Assembly: GCF_017601095.1 (NCBI RefSeq)
Contig: NZ_JAGFUX010000010.1
Span: forward strand, 1-64,000
Direction of reading: 5' to 3'
DNA: 64,000 nucleotides
Source: Streptococcus suis
Lineage (GTDB): Bacteria; Bacillota; Bacilli; Lactobacillales; Streptococcaceae
Shown here piece by piece: positions 61,503 to 64,000 of this stretch; position 1 is the stretch's first letter, and the number at the start of each line of letters is the position of its first letter. The notes under the pieces are model-generated. The model did not search any database. It saw only the letters and a program-made list of their open reading frames with translations, and had not been told where the DNA came from. The position numbers and the translations under genes are program-made.

Positions 61503-62476
61503 GAACCTTCACTAAAATCAGCCAGGTTGCCCACTATGTTCCGAAACAAATCGTGAGCAATGATGATTTAGCACAGATTATGGACACCAGTGATGATTGG
61601 ATTTCCTCACGGACAGGTATTGGTCAAAGACGCATCTCTCTGGATGAGGACACCAGTGACTTGGCCAGTCGGGTTGCCCAAGACCTGCTCGACAAGTCAG
61701 GTGTAACTGCTGATGAAATTGACTTTATCATCGTCGCAACTATTACACCGGACTCAGCTATGCCATCAACGGCAGCTCGGGTCCAGGCGACAATTGGTGC
61801 GAAGAAGGCATTTGCCTATGACCTAGTCGCAGCATGTTCGGGCTTCGTTTTTGCCCTGTCCACCGCTGACAAACTGATTTCCTCTGGTATTTACCAAAAG
61901 GGAATTGTGATCGGAGCGGAGGTCTTGTCCAAGACAGTTGATTGGACGGATCGCGGGACGGCAGTTTTGTTTGGAGATGGAGCTGGTGGTGTTTTGCTAG
62001 AGGCTAGTTCGGAGCAACATTTTCTAGCGGAAATCAACCGAACCGACGGCAGTCGTGGCCTTAGTCTAACCTCTGGCCAGTCGGGTCTGCATTCCCCCTT
62101 CTCGAAAGAGGGAGGCAACCAGCCCTATTTGCAGATGGACGGTAGAGCGATTTTCGAGTTTGCTGTTCGCGATGTGACCAAGACCATTGCAGAGCTACTA
62201 AACAGTCAAGGTTTGACTGGTGTTGAGGTTGACTATTTCTTGCTTCATCAGGCCAACAGTCGAATCTTAGACAAGATGGCACGCAAGCTGGGCCTTGGTA
62301 TTGAGAAATTTCCAGCCAATATGATGCACTATGGCAATACCAGTGCAGCTAGCATTCCTATTCTCCTATCAGAGTGTGTGGAGGCAGGTAGTCTGCGGTT
62401 GGACAGTGGTCAGACAGTCGTTCTGGCAGGTTTTGGTGGCGGGCTGACTTGGGGTACGCTACTACTGAAACTTTAG
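61499..62476 (+). CDS. fabH: 3-oxoacyl-ACP synthase III
   Basis: FabH condenses acetyl-CoA with malonyl-ACP to start each fatty acid. The 325-residue thiolase-fold enzyme has the triad Cys113 (VAACSGF), His250 (LLHQANSRI) and Asn280 (HYGNTSAAS). It is translationally coupled to fabT by the ATGA overlap. The next gene, acpP, follows after 56 bases. Confidence 0.96.
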   Translation: MRTFTKISQVAHYVPKQIVSNDDLAQIMDTSDDWISSRTGIGQRRISLDEDTSDLASRVAQDLLDKSGVTADEIDFIIVATITPDSAMPSTAARVQATIGAKKAFAYDLVAACSGFVFALSTADKLISSGIYQKGIVIGAEVLSKTVDWTDRGTAVLFGDGAGGVLLEASSEQHFLAEINRTDGSRGLSLTSGQSGLHSPFSKEGGNQPYLQMDGRAIFEFAVRDVTKTIAELLNSQGLTGVEVDYFLLHQANSRILDKMARKLGLGIEKFPANMMHYGNTSAASIPILLSECVEAGSLRLDSGQTVVLAGFGGGLTWGTLLLKL

Positions 62477-62532
62477 TTAATTCCTTGCCTCTGGCAAGAT
62501 TAAAATATTTTTTTATAAAAAGGAGCACTATC

Positions 62533-62757
62533 ATGGCAGTATTTGAAAAAGTACAAGAAATCATCGTTGAAGAATTGGGTAAGGATGCTGAAGAAGTAAC
62601 CCTTACAACAACTTTTGAAGATTTGGATGCAGATTCATTGGATCTTTTCCAAGTTATCTCTGAAATCGAAGATGCATTCGACATCCAAATCGATACAGAA
62701 GAAGGATTGACAACTGTAGGTGAATTGGTTGCTTACGTTGAAGAAAAAACTAAATAA
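62533..62757 (+). CDS. acpP: Acyl carrier protein
   Basis: This 74-residue acidic ACP has the phosphopantetheine site Ser35 in DADSLDLF, in place of the more common DSLDxVE. AcpS at 48.6 kb is the expected activating enzyme. The start ATG 62533 has AAAAAGGAG upstream. It is followed by an intergenic region packed with hairpins and two FabT-type sites before fabK. Confidence 0.95.
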   Translation: MAVFEKVQEIIVEELGKDAEEVTLTTTFEDLDADSLDLFQVISEIEDAFDIQIDTEEGLTTVGELVAYVEEKTK

Positions 62758-62801
62758 GATTTCAAGAGAAAAGTGCTAGTGAGCATTTTTCTTTAGGTTA
62801 A

Positions 62802-62836
62802 TAGTTTGATATTCAAAACATTGAAACATCAAACTA
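62802..62836. promoter_or_regulatory. FabT-like site inside a long hairpin, acpP-fabK gap
   Basis: TTTGATATTCAAA (62805-62817) is the 5' arm of a larger inverted repeat: TAGTTTGAT / ATCAAACTA outside, TTCAA / TTGAA inside. Confidence 0.65.
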
Positions 62837-62842
62837 ATTATT

Positions 62843-62865
62843 AAGTGAGGGCGTTGCCCTCGCTT
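62843..62865 (+). other. GC-rich hairpin in the acpP-fabK gap
   Basis: AAGTGAGGGC / GCCCTCGCTT, a stem of about 10 bp with a GTT loop. There is no clear T-run; it may be an attenuator or processing site between acpP and fabK. Confidence 0.55.
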
Positions 62866-62869
62866 GTTT

Positions 62870-62900
62870 AGCTAATTGTTTGATATTCAAATGATTAGCT
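62870..62900. promoter_or_regulatory. Extended FabT-like palindrome upstream of fabK
   Basis: TTTGATATTCAAA (62879-62891) is flanked by AGCTAAT / ATTAGCT, making a 31-bp palindrome that ends 24 bases before the fabK ATG. Confidence 0.75.
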
Positions 62901-62924
62901 AAGCAAATATAGATTGAGGGAAGT

Positions 62925-63890
62925 ATGAAAACAAAGATTACAGAATTATTAAACATTGATTATCCGATTTTCCAAGGTGGTATGGCTTGGGTGGCTGATG
63001 GTGACTTGGCTGGTGCGGTTTCAAATGCTGGTGGTTTAGGCATCATCGGTGGAGGTAATGCTCCCAAAGAAGTTGTTAAGGCAAACATTGATAAAGTCAA
63101 GTCCATCACAGACAAGCCTTTCGGCGTCAATATCATGCTTTTGTCGCCTTTTGCAGATGACATTGTTGACTTGGTCATTGAAGAAGGTGTTAAAGTAGTG
63201 ACCACAGGTGCGGGCAACCCTGGAAAATACATGGAACGCTTGCACGCAGCTGGAATTACGGTTATTCCAGTAGTACCGAGTGTGGCTCTTGCTAAACGCA
63301 TGGAAAAATTAGGGGTTGATGCCGTCATCGCTGAAGGTATGGAAGCAGGTGGTCATATCGGTAAATTGACAACTATGACCTTGGTTCGTCAGGTTGTGGA
63401 TGCCGTATCCATTCCTGTTATCGCAGCAGGTGGTATTGCAGATGGTGCAGGTGCTGCTGCTGCCTTCATGTTGGGAGCAGAAGCAATTCAGGTGGGAACA
63501 CGTTTTGTTGTAGCAAAAGAATCCAACGCCCACCCAGCTTACAAGGAAAAAGTCCTCAAGGCTAAGGATATTGACACAACAGTATCGGCATCCGTTGTAG
63601 GTCACTCGGTGCGTGCGATTAAGAACAAGCTTTCGACAGCCTATGCGGCTGCGGAAAAAGACTTCCTTGCTGGGAAAATTTCTGCAGAATCCATTGAAGA
63701 ACTGGGTGCAGGTGCCCTTCGCAATGCCGTTGTGGAAGGCGATGTGGTCAATGGTTCGGTCATGGCAGGTCAGATTGCTGGCTTGGTGACCAAGGAAGAA
63801 ACCTGTGAAGAGATTTTGAAAGATTTATATTTTGGAGCTGCTAAGGTGATTCAGGAACAAGCGAGTCGCTGGGCTTCCGTTGGAGAATAA
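62925..63890 (+). CDS. fabK: Enoyl-ACP reductase II (FMN-dependent)
   Basis: FabK performs the last reduction of each elongation cycle and replaces FabI in streptococci. The 321-residue NMO/2-nitropropane dioxygenase-fold flavoprotein starts MKTKITELLNIDYPIFQGGMAW. It shows EGMEAGGHIG and the FMN-phosphate region AAGGIADGAG. GAGGGA precedes the ATG. fabD follows 2 bases after the stop. Confidence 0.95.
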   Translation: MKTKITELLNIDYPIFQGGMAWVADGDLAGAVSNAGGLGIIGGGNAPKEVVKANIDKVKSITDKPFGVNIMLLSPFADDIVDLVIEEGVKVVTTGAGNPGKYMERLHAAGITVIPVVPSVALAKRMEKLGVDAVIAEGMEAGGHIGKLTTMTLVRQVVDAVSIPVIAAGGIADGAGAAAAFMLGAEAIQVGTRFVVAKESNAHPAYKEKVLKAKDIDTTVSASVVGHSVRAIKNKLSTAYAAAEKDFLAGKISAESIEELGAGALRNAVVEGDVVNGSVMAGQIAGLVTKEETCEEILKDLYFGAAKVIQEQASRWASVGE

Positions 63891-63892
63891 GA

Positions 63893-64000
63893 TGACAAAA
63901 ACAGCCTTTCTATTTGCAGGTCAGGGGGCCCAGACACTCGGTATGGCCCGTGACCTCTATGACACCTATCCCATTGTCAAGAAAACTTACGACCAGGCTA
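63893..64000 (+). CDS. fabD: Malonyl-CoA:ACP transacylase (5' part, runs off the window)
   Basis: The first 36 codons are visible, MTKTAFLFAGQGAQTLGMA being the typical FabD start with the AGQGAQ oxyanion loop. The catalytic GHS motif lies beyond the window. It is coupled to fabK with 2 bases between them. Confidence 0.9.

Noticed and set aside
1..64000. Prophage, integrative element, toxin-antitoxin or anti-phage system
   Set aside because: No integrase, transposase, restriction, Cas or toxin-like gene can be recognised; gene order is mostly conserved streptococcal core.

Overview
This is a 64 kb piece of a low-GC Gram-positive chromosome, almost certainly a Streptococcus. The evidence is the streptococcal FASII order (fabM-fabT-fabH-acpP-fabK-fabD), the adcAII/Lmb-Pht zinc pair, the sucrose scr locus beside manA-secA-acpS-alr, PerR with a P1B-4 metal pump, and sortase-anchored surface glycosidases. 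The gene set fits Streptococcus suis or a close relative, but species is an inference. No insertion sequence, prophage, integrase or CRISPR array is seen. Most of the window is core genome with a few surface-protein islands.

Layout. 0-9.9 kb: tail of an unknown gene; divergent metal/peroxide stress unit (pmtA, perR) against truA-pdxK-ECF S component-DUF436; a small Rrf2-controlled redox operon (Rrf2, quinone-type oxidoreductase, hydrolase); a lone DUF1349 gene; trigger factor. 10-13.8 kb: zinc acquisition operon (AdcAII/Lmb lipoprotein and a 913-residue histidine-triad protein) with two AdcR-like operators. 14-22 kb: housekeeping genes rpoE, pyrG (with a CTP-responsive attenuator), an orphan ABC exporter, tRNA-Leu, fba, rpmB, an Asp23 protein and fakA. 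22-30 kb: two tandem LPNTG-anchored sialidases. 30-39 kb: rpsF-ssb-rpsR, DUF1129/corA on the other strand, uvrA, pepP, efp, Asp23, nusB. 39-46 kb: sucrose locus scrR-scrB / scrA-scrK and manA. 46-50 kb: secA, acpS, alr. 50-58 kb: a 1,781-residue surface GH20 glycosidase followed by nagA and lacD. 58-64 kb: aspartokinase, a HAD phosphatase, and the start of the fatty acid synthesis cluster, which runs off the right end inside fabD.

How the parts work together. The two sialidases and the GH20 enzyme would trim host glycans from the non-reducing end (sialic acid first, then N-acetylhexosamine or a disaccharide). NagA and LacD next to the GH20 gene suggest use of the released amino sugars. All three surface glycosidase genes carry the same promoter architecture, and the GH20 gene has a perfect CcpA cre site. 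Regulatory DNA is unusually readable here: PerR boxes, AdcR boxes, a 19-bp Rrf2-type palindrome, ScrR/cre sites and four FabT-type sites can be placed to the base.

The least explained DNA is non-coding. A degenerate array of about six 51-52-bp hairpin units follows rpsR, a three-copy 43-44-bp hairpin repeat follows fba, and a structured 340-nt leader precedes uvrA. These are the best candidates for something undescribed.
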